From the NCBI GenBank assembly GCA_002389055.1, contig DGNT01000072.1, positions 1-27,639 on the forward strand: a DNA stretch of 27,639 nt, given 5' to 3'. Positions 1 through 6,133 of this stretch are shown here, piece by piece. The notes under the pieces were generated by a model. It saw nothing but the letters and a program-made list of their open reading frames with translations. It was not told the origin of the DNA and made no database searches. The stretch's first letter is position 1. Each line of letters opens with the position of its first letter. Source of the stretch: Alcanivorax sp. UBA4485 (GTDB lineage: Bacteria; Pseudomonadota; Gammaproteobacteria; Pseudomonadales; Alcanivoracaceae). A program made the position numbers and the translations under genes.

Positions 1-359
1 CCCGCGGCAAGCTGCTCGAGCGTGATTTCGACGCCGCGGCCACCGCCTTCGAAGCCTACCTGAAGGACTTCCCGCAGGGGCAGTTCCGGGCCCACGCCCA
101 CTTCTGGCTGGGCGAGGTCTACAGCAATCAGAAAACTCCGCAGCTGGACAAGGCCCGCAAGCAGTTCCAGACCGTGGTGGACGACTACCCGAACCACAGC
201 CGTGCCCCCACCAGCCTGTACAAGCTCGCCAGCCTGCAGGCCAAGGCCGGCAACACCAGCGAAGCGGAAGTCTCCCTGCACAAGTTGATCAAGCAATTCC
301 CCGACGCCTCCGAGGCCGAGATGGCCAAGGCCATGCTCAAGCAGCTCAACGGCGGCTGA
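1..359 (+). CDS. cpoB: CpoB/YbgF, Tol-Pal associated periplasmic TPR protein (3' end only)
   Basis: The reading frame is open from the window edge to the TGA ending at 359, so only the C-terminal ~118 residues are seen. They form tandem tetratricopeptide repeats with the typical spacing of the YbgF/CpoB C-terminal domain: a 'FEAYLKDFPQG..RAHAHFWLGEVY' type unit followed by 'FQTVVDDYPNH..APTSLYKLA' and 'LHKLIKQFPD' units. In this family the periplasmic TPR domain binds TolA and links outer-membrane constriction to septal peptidoglycan synthesis. The N-terminal coiled coil and signal peptide lie outside the window. In many gammaproteobacteria the tol-pal-cpoB cluster is followed directly by queE and queC, exactly as here, which supports the call. 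TPR domains are common, so the name rests largely on this neighbourhood. Confidence 0.85.
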   Translation, partial: RGKLLERDFDAAATAFEAYLKDFPQGQFRAHAHFWLGEVYSNQKTPQLDKARKQFQTVVDDYPNHSRAPTSLYKLASLQAKAGNTSEAEVSLHKLIKQFPDASEAEMAKAMLKQLNGG

Positions 360-375
360 ACCGCCGCCGGCGAGG

Positions 376-384
376 TGTTAGAAT
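376..384 (+). promoter_or_regulatory. Candidate extended -10 promoter element for queE
   Basis: TGT-TAGAAT is an extended -10 element with a near-consensus hexamer, 33 bases before the GTG at 417. No convincing -35 box lies 16-18 bases upstream. Initiation here would put the transcript start near 391, downstream of the alternative GTG at 375, so the element also argues for the start at 417. Confidence 0.4.
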
Positions 385-416
385 CCGCGCCACCTAGAAG
401 TCTCAGAGCGTCCACC

Positions 417-1058
417 GTGGAACTGCGCATTACCGAAATCTTTCATTCCCTGCAGGGGGAATCCCGCAGCGTGGGCGTGCCCACCGTATTCGTGCGCCTC
501 ACCGGCTGCCCGCAGCGCTGCGTCTGGTGCGACACCGAGTACGCCTTCCAGGGCGGCGAGAAATGGTCCCTCGAGCGCATCCTGGAGCAGGTGGACGGCT
601 ATTCCGCGCGCTACGTCACCGTCACCGGCGGTGAACCGCTGGCGCAGCCCAACTGCCTGCCGCTGCTCACCGAACTGTGTGACCGGGGCTACCAGGTGAG
701 CCTGGAAACCGGCGGTGCCATGGACATCGCCGGCGTCGACGAGCGCGTCTCGGTGGTCATGGACCTCAAGGCGCCGGGCTCCGGCGAACAGCACAACAAC
801 CGCCTGGAAAACATCCCCCACCTGCGTCCGCACCACCAGGTGAAGTTCGTGCTCGCCGACCGCCGGGATTACGACTGGGCGCGCTTTATGCTGGACCAGC
901 ACAACCTGACGGCGCGGGTGTCCGAGGTGCTGTTCTCACCGGTGCACGGGCATTTGCCGCCCGGTGAGCTGGCCGACTGGATCCTCGCCGACCGCCTGCC
1001 GGTGCGCTTTCAGCTGCAACTGCACAAACTGCTCTGGAACGACGCCCGCGGGCGCTGA
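417..1058 (+). CDS. queE: 7-carboxy-7-deazaguanine synthase QueE (radical SAM)
   Basis: QueE converts 6-carboxy-5,6,7,8-tetrahydropterin to 7-carboxy-7-deazaguanine, the ring-contraction step of queuosine/preQ0 synthesis in the cytosol. The radical SAM cluster motif CX3CX2C is visible as C31, C35 and C38 in 'TGCPQRCVWCD', directly after the family's N-terminal 'ITEIFHSLQGES' block. A glycine-rich 'VTGGEPLAQ' SAM-binding segment follows near residue 70. The product is about 214 residues, normal for the short proteobacterial form. The frame is open back to a GTG at 375, but the conserved N-terminus begins at the GTG at 417 and a -10 element lies between the two, so 417 is preferred; neither has a strong ribosome binding site. 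It is followed 36 bases later by queC, the next enzyme of the pathway. Confidence 0.92.
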   Translation: MELRITEIFHSLQGESRSVGVPTVFVRLTGCPQRCVWCDTEYAFQGGEKWSLERILEQVDGYSARYVTVTGGEPLAQPNCLPLLTELCDRGYQVSLETGGAMDIAGVDERVSVVMDLKAPGSGEQHNNRLENIPHLRPHHQVKFVLADRRDYDWARFMLDQHNLTARVSEVLFSPVHGHLPPGELADWILADRLPVRFQLQLHKLLWNDARGR

Positions 1059-1094
1059 TCCAGCCCCCATCAAACCGAGGTAACAGGAGACCCG

Positions 1095-1766
1095 ATGGAA
1101 ACCGCGGTGGTACTGCTCTCCGGCGGACTCGATTCCGCCACCTGCCTGGCGATGGCCCGCGCCGAAGGGTTCCGGTGCCACACCATCGCCTTCGACTACG
1201 GCCAGCGCACCCGCTCCGAGCTGCTCGCGGCGGAGCGCGTCTCCGCCGCCCTGGGCGCCGAATCACACCGGGTGATCGAACTGGGCATGGGCGGCATCGG
1301 CGGCTCCGCGCTCACCGACCACGCCATCGACGTCCCCGAGAACGGCGGCGAGGGCATCCCGGTCACCTATGTGCCGGCCCGCAACACCGTCTTCCTGTCC
1401 CTGGCCCTGGGCCTGGCGGAAGTGGTCGGCGCCGACGCCATCTATATCGGCGTCAACGCCGTGGACTACTCCGGCTACCCGGACTGCCGTCCGGAATTCA
1501 TCGACGCCTTCCAGCACCTGGCCGGGCTTGCCACCAAGGCCGGCGTGGAAGGGCACCCGGTGCGCATCAGCACGCCCCTGATGGCGCTCTCCAAGGCCGA
1601 GATCATCCGCCAGGGCACCGGGCTGGGGCTGGATTACAGCCTCACCGTGTCCTGCTACCAGGCCGACGCCGAAGGCCGCGCCTGCGGCCGCTGCGACAGC
1701 TGCCGGTTGCGCCGCGAAGGCTTTGAGCAGGCTTTGATCAAAGATCCGACGATCTACCAGTCTTAA
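1095..1766 (+). CDS. queC: 7-cyano-7-deazaguanine synthase QueC
   Basis: QueC uses ATP and ammonia to turn 7-carboxy-7-deazaguanine into preQ0. The N-terminal PP-loop ATP pyrophosphatase motif SGGLDS sits at residues 9-14. The C-terminal zinc site is complete: C187, C197, C200 and C203 in 'CYQ...CGRCDSCRLR'. The 223-residue length is usual. The start is fixed by a good ribosome binding site (aacaggag) six bases before the ATG. With queE it makes a short queuosine operon. The end of the gene is 66 bases before tRNA-Lys(TTT). The acceptors of Q modification are GUN-anticodon tRNAs, so this neighbour is not a substrate and the adjacency is positional only. Confidence 0.95.
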   Translation: METAVVLLSGGLDSATCLAMARAEGFRCHTIAFDYGQRTRSELLAAERVSAALGAESHRVIELGMGGIGGSALTDHAIDVPENGGEGIPVTYVPARNTVFLSLALGLAEVVGADAIYIGVNAVDYSGYPDCRPEFIDAFQHLAGLATKAGVEGHPVRISTPLMALSKAEIIRQGTGLGLDYSLTVSCYQADAEGRACGRCDSCRLRREGFEQALIKDPTIYQS

Positions 1767-1788
1767 CGAAAAAAATGGCCCCCAGGCC

Positions 1789-1816
1789 TTGTCACGGCGA
1801 AATAAATCCGTATTAT
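1789..1816 (+). promoter_or_regulatory. Sigma70 promoter of tRNA-Lys
   Basis: A TTGTCA -35 box at 1789-1794 and a TATTAT -10 box at 1811-1816 are separated by 16 bases. The -10 box ends 16 bases before the mature tRNA 5' end. This fits a dedicated tRNA promoter. Confidence 0.7.
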
Positions 1817-1832
1817 TTGCGCCTCATTCGGC

Positions 1833-1908
1833 GGGTCGTTAGCTCAGTTGGTAGAGCAGTTGGCTTTTAACCAATTGGTCGCTGGTTCGAATCCAGCACG
1901 ACCCACCA
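1833..1908 (+). tRNA. tRNA-Lys (anticodon TTT)
   Basis: A full 76-base cloverleaf is visible, including the encoded CCA. The acceptor arm GGGTCGT pairs with ACGACCC, the D arm is GCTC...GAGC, and the anticodon stem GTTGG/CCAAT encloses CTTTTAA with anticodon TTT at 1866-1868. The variable loop is TGGTC and the T arm is GCTGG-TTCGAAT-CCAGC. Discriminator A and CCA end at 1908. The sequence closely follows the E. coli tRNA-Lys. A broken integrase gene points toward its 3' end from 70 bases away, the usual arrangement for an element integrated at a tRNA gene, although I found no duplicated tRNA 3' end at the far side of the accessory block. Confidence 0.98.
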
Positions 1909-1915
1909 CTATTTC

Positions 1916-1941
1916 GAGGGCTCGCTTGTTAGCGGGCCCTC
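1916..1941 (+). terminator. Hairpin downstream of tRNA-Lys, possible terminator
   Basis: GAGGGCTCGC (1916-1925) pairs with GCGGGCCCTC (1932-1941) over ten pairs, one of them T-G, around a six-base loop. Only a poor T tract follows, so it may end the tRNA transcript or act in processing. Confidence 0.5.
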
Positions 1942-1977
1942 ACTCGTTCCAGGGGTGGATCAAACGCTGAATCAAAA

Positions 1978-2607
1978 TCAGCGGGTGCTATCCACGTCTT
2001 CCGCCTTCCGCACGTAGACATCCCGCATCCTTGCAGACCGGTGCCCACCGTGGTGATTCTTATGGTCCGTGATGCCCTTGGCCTTGATGTCGTGCACCGT
2101 GAACCGCTGCCGCAGCGCGGGCTCGGATCGCTCCTTTTTCTCCAAGGCGCGCACGAAAGCGCTCCTGACCGCAGAATAGCTCACCGGCGCATCCCGCCCC
2201 CTGGGAGCAGAAGGGGCTTATGACGTCCCTATGGAGCGCACGAGCGGCTCTGACGGGCCTCACGCAGCGTGCGGCCGTTGCTCACCGGGAAATTGCGGAT
2301 GGTATCGGCGTGGACCCGATAGGCTCGCCGCGTGCGCTCGGCCCGGGCGGCTGGCCAGATACAGATCCAGAAGCTACCCTAGGCTCCGGTCAGGGTTCCG
2401 GGCCACCTGGTCGTTGTAGGCCGTGATCATGTCGCGATGGCTGGCCTGGGCCGGCAGTGGACGGCCGGTCGCGTCCTTCAGCGTGACCACCTTGCCGAAC
2501 CGACCTCTGCCCAGATATTCGCGCCAGATCACGCGATCCCGGTCCGGCTTGCGCTGGACGTACTGGGACATTGCGGTATCCCGTCGTGTGCTGCGTTGCC
2601 TACCCAT
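1978..2607 (-). pseudogene. Tyrosine recombinase / phage integrase, broken
   Basis: Read on the minus strand, the N-terminal part begins at 'MGRQRSTRRD' (ATG 2605-2607) and runs through 'RVIWREYLGRGRFGKVVTL' and 'ASHRDMITAYNDQVA', resembling an integrase arm-binding region. It is stopped by an in-frame TAG at 2374-2376. The frame continues with 'LLDLYLASRPG' past that stop. The C-terminal catalytic part is in another frame, from about 2217 to the TGA at 1978: 'RFTVHDIKAKGI' contains the HxxR-like box and 'GGHRSARMRDVYVRKA' contains the GHxS box and the nucleophile tyrosine. The stretch between the two parts looks too short for a complete catalytic domain. The protein is therefore inactivated by a nonsense codon plus at least one frameshift or deletion. 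Its 3' end faces tRNA-Lys, as expected for the integrase of a tRNA-targeted element. Family assignment is firm at the C-terminus and moderate at the N-terminus. Confidence 0.75.
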
Positions 2608-2687
2608 CAGGCCACCGGGTCCCAGCCAGCGCTGGAGGTTGTGCCGCCGCCGGTAGCGGGTCATTTCCATCAGCTCTTCTCCAAAGA

Positions 2688-2985
2688 TCAGGGCAGGGTG
2701 GCCCATTTCAGCCTCCATTGTTCCTCGATCGCTGCCGGACCGCGAATGTCGCTGCGGCCCCAGTATTGGATGTAAGCCAGGGCGTCTTCTCCGTGGCCGC
2801 AGCATGCGTTCATGACCACCCGCGCGGCAGCTCACCAAGGCACCCCCGTGGCCCTCTGGCGTATCATCCAGGCCGCAACGCCCGCAGGGGCGCCTTTCGG
2901 TGGTAGCTGTCGGCTCGCCCGTGGCGCTGTAGTAGCACGTGCGTTCCCGGATCTCGACGCGGTGGCCCCTAAAATAATCACTCAT
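2688..2985 (-). pseudogene. Phage-type conserved hypothetical ('NACCGHG' protein), frameshifted
   Basis: The minus-strand start 'MSDYFRGHRVEIRE' leads into 'YYSATGEP' and 'RPCGRCGLDDTPEGHGG'. The homologous reading then jumps frame: 'GCLGEL' is readable in a second frame and 'VMNACCGHGEDALAYIQYWG' in a third, which continues to 'WRLKWATLP' and a TGA at 2688-2690. Proteins of this layout (CGxCG, TPEGHDxCLGxLPGVMNACCGHG, about 90-100 residues) are known to me as uncharacterised genes of Pseudomonas-type prophages and integrative elements. The three pieces in three frames show two indels near 2810-2860. Its ATG overlaps the stop of the small membrane gene upstream (ATGAGTGA), so both were once translationally coupled. 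Function is unknown; the cysteine and histidine content suggests metal binding. Confidence 0.7.
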
Positions 2986-3142
2986 CGTCGTCACCTTTCC
3001 GGGAGCGGCGAAGAAACCAATAGAACGGGGTCAAGACAATCGTCAGGGCCATTGAAGCCGTGAATAGGATAGCCATGAGGATGTGGCGCCACAGGACGAA
3101 CGTAAGCACCACTAGAACAAGGAATAGTGGATTCTCGCTCAT
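2978..3142 (-). CDS. Small membrane protein, 54 residues, element-encoded
   Basis: The minus-strand ORF starts 'MSENPLFLVLVVLTFVLW' and ends 'FLRRSRKGDDDE'. Two hydrophobic segments (about residues 5-18 and 21-43) are separated by a short RH turn, and the tail is basic then acidic. A strong ribosome binding site, GAAGGAAG, lies a few bases before the ATG (3140-3142), and the stop overlaps the start of the downstream 'NACCGHG' gene by 8 bases. These features make it more believable than its size alone would. It belongs to the minus-strand gene string of the decayed element. I do not recognise a family; small two-helix proteins of this kind occur in phages, but no function can be assigned. Confidence 0.55.
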   Translation of the reverse strand: MSENPLFLVLVVLTFVLWRHILMAILFTASMALTIVLTPFYWFLRRSRKGDDDE

Positions 3143-3213
3143 TGCTTCCTTCCTTCTTTCATCGCAACGATGCCCATGGTGGACGCCATTAGTAGGGCGC
3201 CCCGCGCTCGGGC

Positions 3214-3640
3214 TTAGTGGTGCGCTTCCAGCTTGAGCAGCTCGACCGGTACCACTAGTTTGGCGATGTAATCGAACAGCGGGTAGGCGTAGTGCTGGTT
3301 CTGGCGCGCCTCATAGCGAGCGTTGTGCCGCGCCGCCGCCGCGGGTTTGAGTTTTGCGTTGCTGTGCGGGGTGGGCTCGGTCTAAAGCATTATCTACCAG
3401 AGGGTCATCGTAGTTGTTGTAGCAGTCCCAGCACAGCGCGTGCCTCTTGCTCGGATGGTCTTTCCTGATCCACCGTGATTTTTTCAGGAACCGCACGCAG
3501 TCGTGGCAGCGGGTGTGGTGGTGACCGCGCCGCCTTTCCGAAATCTCGCGGTTTATCTGCTCCCGCTGGCCAGTAAGTGCCCGGCGGGCGGTGGCGGAGA
3601 TGGCGCTGAATATCCTCTTGGGGCCTGTGCGTTCAGTCAT
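3214..3640 (-). pseudogene. Element-encoded zinc-motif protein with frameshift
   Basis: From the ATG at 3638-3640, which has a GGGAG ribosome binding site, the frame reads 'MTERTGPKRIF...' with a basic helical N-terminus. It then shows two CxxC knuckles, 'TRCHDCVRF' and 'ALCWDCYNNY', typical of a small zinc ribbon. In that frame it ends at 3311 after a low-quality arginine/glycine stretch. A different frame, open from a TAG near 3384 and lacking a start codon, carries a natural-looking tail 'RHNARYEARQNQHYAYPLF' followed by 'VELLKLEAHH' and a TAA at 3214-3216. The simplest reading is one protein of about 140 residues split by a single-base indel near 3380. Function is unknown; a small zinc-ribbon DNA- or protein-binding role is a guess from the knuckles. 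Confidence 0.5.
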
Positions 3641-3651
3641 CGCTGTACTCC

Positions 3652-3744
3652 CTATCCGATCAGCAGACCAATACCAAAGCCGGCAGCAACGCAAATCACT
3701 GCAATGACCGCCATGGCAATGCGGAAATCCGACAAGTTACCCAT
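3652..3744 (-). CDS. Single-helix membrane micro-protein, 30 residues
   Basis: A minus-strand ORF of 30 codons, 'MGNLSDFRIAMAVIAVICV...', consists of an eight-residue polar head and one hydrophobic helix rich in Gly/Ala/Ile. Its start overlaps the stop of the upstream winged-helix gene (ATGGGTAA), and its stop is 11 bases before the start of the zinc-motif gene. It therefore sits in frame with the coupling pattern of the whole string. It could be a phage micro-protein, or a chance ORF in the gap. No family recognised. Confidence 0.4.
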   Translation of the reverse strand: MGNLSDFRIAMAVIAVICVAAGFGIGLLIG

Positions 3745-3940
3745 GGTCGCTTCGCCCTTCCGCCAGCACCTCGCGGCGGCCCTTGTCATCGGGGGCGCTT
3801 ACCACGCCCTGGGCCTCCATATGATCGATCAGGTGGAGGGCAGTGCTGTAGGCGACCCGGAGGTGGCGCTGCAGGAGCGTCGGGGTGGCGCGCCCTTGCC
3901 GGCGGACCAGGGCCACGGCGTCGTCTTAGTGCTGCGGCAT
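3737..3940 (-). pseudogene. FtsK-gamma-like winged-helix protein interrupted by TAA
   Basis: Reading from the ATG at 3938-3940, the product is 'MPQH', stop TAA (3926-3928), then 'DDAVALVRRQGRATPTLLQR' continuing into 'LIDHMEAQGVVSAPDDKGRR'. After the stop the sequence matches the FtsK gamma winged-helix domain pattern (DxAVxLV, S/T-xLQRxxRVxYxxAxxLIDxMExxGxVxxxxxxxxREVL). In FtsK that domain reads KOPS DNA motifs; free-standing copies of about 65-70 residues are found in Pseudomonas-type phages and islands, usually annotated as FtsK-related. The full 68-codon frame is otherwise clean, so one substitution at codon 5 is the only lesion. A GTG at codon 9 could in principle restart translation of most of the domain, so a residual product is possible. 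Confidence 0.65.
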
Positions 3941-3943
3941 TGC

Positions 3944-4150
3944 CTAGGTTCGTTCCAGGTCGTGCTCGGTTCCCGGCCCGTGCTGTGGGCAGGGGCGCCA
4001 TGCCTGTGCCGTCTCGCAGCAATAGCACTCGCCAAGCTGATCGCTGGCGCGCCGTCGGGCGACTACCTCGATCTGATCGGCGCGTCCGCACCGCCCGCAC
4101 TCCACATCATCAGCGGCCCAGGTCGGTGTGAAGTGCTGGTCCAGTTTCAT
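3944..4150 (-). CDS. Small zinc-motif protein, 68 residues, element-encoded
   Basis: The minus-strand ORF 'MKLDQHFTPTWAADDVECGR...' ends 'GTEHDLERT'. It contains two paired-cysteine knuckles, 'ECGRCG' near residue 18 and 'ECYCC' near residue 42, consistent with a small zinc ribbon. The ATG at 4148-4150 is preceded by a strong ribosome binding site, GGGGGTGG. The stop lies three bases before the ATG of the winged-helix gene. It is the first gene of the minus-strand string and is divergent from the plus-strand membrane-protein gene at 4225, so the 74-base gap probably holds back-to-back promoters. Function unknown; no exact family recognised. Confidence 0.55.
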   Translation of the reverse strand: MKLDQHFTPTWAADDVECGRCGRADQIEVVARRRASDQLGECYCCETAQAWRPCPQHGPGTEHDLERT

Positions 4151-4224
4151 ACTGCCACCCCCTGATTTGGGTTCGTCCAGGCGGGTAAGGCATGCTTCAC
4201 CAGAACCGATGATATGGGGGTGAC

Positions 4225-4884
4225 ATGGACTATTCGTTTTGTGGGTTGAGCTGGGATTGCTGGTATGCGTGGGCCTGGAGTAGCCCTACAGCGGCTTGGG
4301 TGCAAGGCGTGGCGACGCTTGGACTGCTCTATGTAACGTGGGGAACTTGGCGGCATGACCGGGAGCAGAGACAGCTTGCCAGAGACAAGGAGGAAAGTGA
4401 TCGCCACCAAGCGGATATGCTCAATCTGGAGAAAATAATCCAATACATGGCGATCTGTGCTGAACTGACGGAACAACTTCTTGATGATGGCGAGAAAGAC
4501 CACGCGCTCTCTGCTGCAAAGGTGCAGGCTAACCAAACTCAATTGCAGAGATCGGCCAATGAATTGAGCTGGTTCATAAGGCATGACCGATCCCATCATC
4601 AGGTAACATCGACGGTTATGGGGTTTCATATCACGTGCCAGCAGCTCACCCAGGCATTTGATGCGGCACTGGCAAAGCTGAACCGGCACGCACAAGACGA
4701 AATAGTCGCCTACACAGCAACGCTGTGTATCGATAAGCCGTTTACCGACAACCTCCGTGACTGCAAGAAGCAGATGGAGGATTACTCGAAATTGATCGCT
4801 ATCTACCGCCAAAGATTTGACAAAGACCGCGATGCCGCCTTCCCTGCGTCTCTGAATGAGGCTGGAATGCCTGAAGACGCATAA
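4225..4884 (+). CDS. Membrane-anchored coiled-coil protein, first of a related pair
   Basis: This 219-residue product has a cysteine/tryptophan-rich head (MDYSFCGLSWDC), one transmembrane helix at about residues 22-42 (AAWVQGVATLGLLYVTW), a strongly charged helix (RHDREQRQLARDKEESDRHQ), and a mostly helical soluble domain to residue 219. The start is supported by GGGGGTGAC just upstream. It resembles the next gene in head motif, helix position and charged stalk, so the two are probably paralogues. I do not recognise a named family. Single-helix proteins with 'W.Q..GT...I' anchors are common in prophages and islands with unknown roles. Base composition is lower in GC than the flanking core genes. 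A 407-codon antisense frame also spans it but has no protein-like features. Confidence 0.7.
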   Translation: MDYSFCGLSWDCWYAWAWSSPTAAWVQGVATLGLLYVTWGTWRHDREQRQLARDKEESDRHQADMLNLEKIIQYMAICAELTEQLLDDGEKDHALSAAKVQANQTQLQRSANELSWFIRHDRSHHQVTSTVMGFHITCQQLTQAFDAALAKLNRHAQDEIVAYTATLCIDKPFTDNLRDCKKQMEDYSKLIAIYRQRFDKDRDAAFPASLNEAGMPEDA

Positions 4885-4974
4885 ATCAGGAATGTGAGTC
4901 CCCGTTATCTCAATACTTGGCGCCGAGCGGTAGAATGCGTCACGTTCCACCGAAATAAACGAGGGAGTTGAGCC

Positions 4975-5583
4975 ATGGATTGGGAGTGGTGCGGGCTTAA
5001 CTTGGATTGCATCACCAACTGGTTCCTGAATACTCAGGCCGCCGGTTGGGCCCAGGCGATAGGTACTGTGCTGGCGATCTTGGCGTCTGGATGGCTTGCC
5101 AATCGCGGGTTTAGACGGGAAATTGCGTTGCGACGTCAAGAGTTCGCCCGGGAAAAAGCAGACACCATACTGAGCGCCAAGGCGGCGCTGGCGGCTATTA
5201 GTGGTACCCTCGTCGGCTTTCCAGTTGGCGGGGCACTTGATCCGGAACATCTCAGGGCATTGAGTGAAAGAATAAGTAAGTTTGAGGGGTACCTGCTTAC
5301 GCTGGCATTCGGTCGAAACCACGACCCAGGCTTGGCCAAGCTGTTCATTGAGTGCGGCAACTGTGCGCACGCTGCTGCTTGGTACATGAAGGTGGTGGCT
5401 TCCGGACGAGATGCCGATTTCTCAGTGATCCAGCAGTTCTTCGGGGCAATGGCCAAGGGACAATCCCTGCTGCAACGCTTCTCTGAGGCGTTCGCTAACG
5501 ACCAGTCCTTGCATTTTCACGACGTGATCGATCCGGAAGAAGCGACCATTCAGCCGACAAGTGTCGAAACAGGTAGTGACTAA
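4975..5583 (+). CDS. Membrane-anchored coiled-coil protein, second of a related pair
   Basis: This 202-residue product opens with MDWEWCGLNLDC, the same head pattern as its upstream neighbour. A helix follows at about residues 23-42 (AAGWAQAIGTVLAILASGW), then a charged amphipathic stalk (RREIALRRQEFAREKAD) and a helical C-terminal domain with three cysteines or so. The ATG has GAGGGAG about nine bases upstream. The 90-base gap from the first gene allows a separate promoter, but co-transcription is likely. No catalytic motif is visible. The shared layout suggests an inner-membrane anchor presenting a cytoplasmic domain. Function is unknown; superinfection exclusion or another element-linked role would be speculation. 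Confidence 0.7.
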   Translation: MDWEWCGLNLDCITNWFLNTQAAGWAQAIGTVLAILASGWLANRGFRREIALRRQEFAREKADTILSAKAALAAISGTLVGFPVGGALDPEHLRALSERISKFEGYLLTLAFGRNHDPGLAKLFIECGNCAHAAAWYMKVVASGRDADFSVIQQFFGAMAKGQSLLQRFSEAFANDQSLHFHDVIDPEEATIQPTSVETGSD

Positions 5584-6133
5584 TCGCATTTGAGAGTTGT
5601 GCTTAGACATGAGTGGCACCTCCCGGCAGAGACAGCGCGGTAGCCACTGGCCGCACCCACACGAGGGTGTTCAAAACTCTGTTTCACCGACCTCAGCCTC
5701 ACAGGCGGATGTACTCGTCCAGGCGCTCGGGGAAATGGATGGCCATCTGTGACAGCGTCAGATTCCAGTTCTGCACCGGGTGTGGGTACAGCGCTCGTAG
5801 GCCTTGAATACGTTGGTAAAAACTGCGCGGCAGTTGTCGGGACCGGCCAGATGCAGTTCGGTGCCGAGCGTCCATCCGGCGAGTGGCCCACTCCGGAGTC
5901 ACCCGGGTCCCGCTTCACGGAGATCGGTTCCCTGTGCGAGACGATCTGCGGATCGCGCGAGATGGGGCTGATCGACAAGGAAAAAATGCGTCCATGCTCG
6001 CCGTGAAGAAGCAGTGATCAGGTGTCAATGTTATTGGTCTGGATGCTATCGATAACTTTAGCGAAGCCGAGAACTCTGTTTCTTCCCAGCATCGGTTTTC
6101 TGTTCCAAAGGAGGCGGGACGTACAAAAGTAAC
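5584..6133. other. Gene-poor stretch with insertion-sequence debris
   Basis: No intact gene is evident across 550 bases. The supported content is an IS256-like transposase tail (5699-5821, minus). The 11-base string aactctgtttc occurs at 5675-5685, just beyond that tail, and again in the same orientation at 6072-6082. Several ORFs of 60-130 codons overlap here on both strands but none shows a domain, a good ribosome binding site or coupling to a neighbour. The stretch joins the decayed element to the AT-rich TAC operon and looks like accumulated recombination scar. Confidence 0.5.
5699..5821 (-). pseudogene. IS256-family transposase C-terminal remnant
   Basis: The last 40 codons of a minus-strand frame read 'FYQRIQGLRALYPHPVQNWN' followed by 'LTLSQMAIHFPERLDEYIRL' and TGA. 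This resembles the conserved C-terminus of IS256/Mutator-type transposases (PVxNWxLTLxQLAIxFxxRLD). Upstream of it the frame loses similarity, and no DDE catalytic core is present. Only the 3' end of an insertion sequence survives. The terminal inverted repeats are not recoverable; a GTTTCACC string just past the stop could be the old right end. Confidence 0.5.

Noticed and set aside
2374..2994. 206-codon minus-strand ORF as a single protein
   Set aside because: It joins the first third of the 'NACCGHG' protein to the integrase N-terminus through a frameshifted middle, so it is an artefact of gene decay.
2374..3928. Stop-codon recoding in the element (in-frame TAG and TAA)
   Set aside because: Both TAG and TAA occur along with several frameshifts, so ordinary decay explains the stops better than an altered code.
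4147..5370. 407-codon open frame on the minus strand across the membrane-protein pair
   Set aside because: It is antisense to two ORFs with good ribosome binding sites and consistent architecture. Its own product shows no domain, helix pattern or plausible start.
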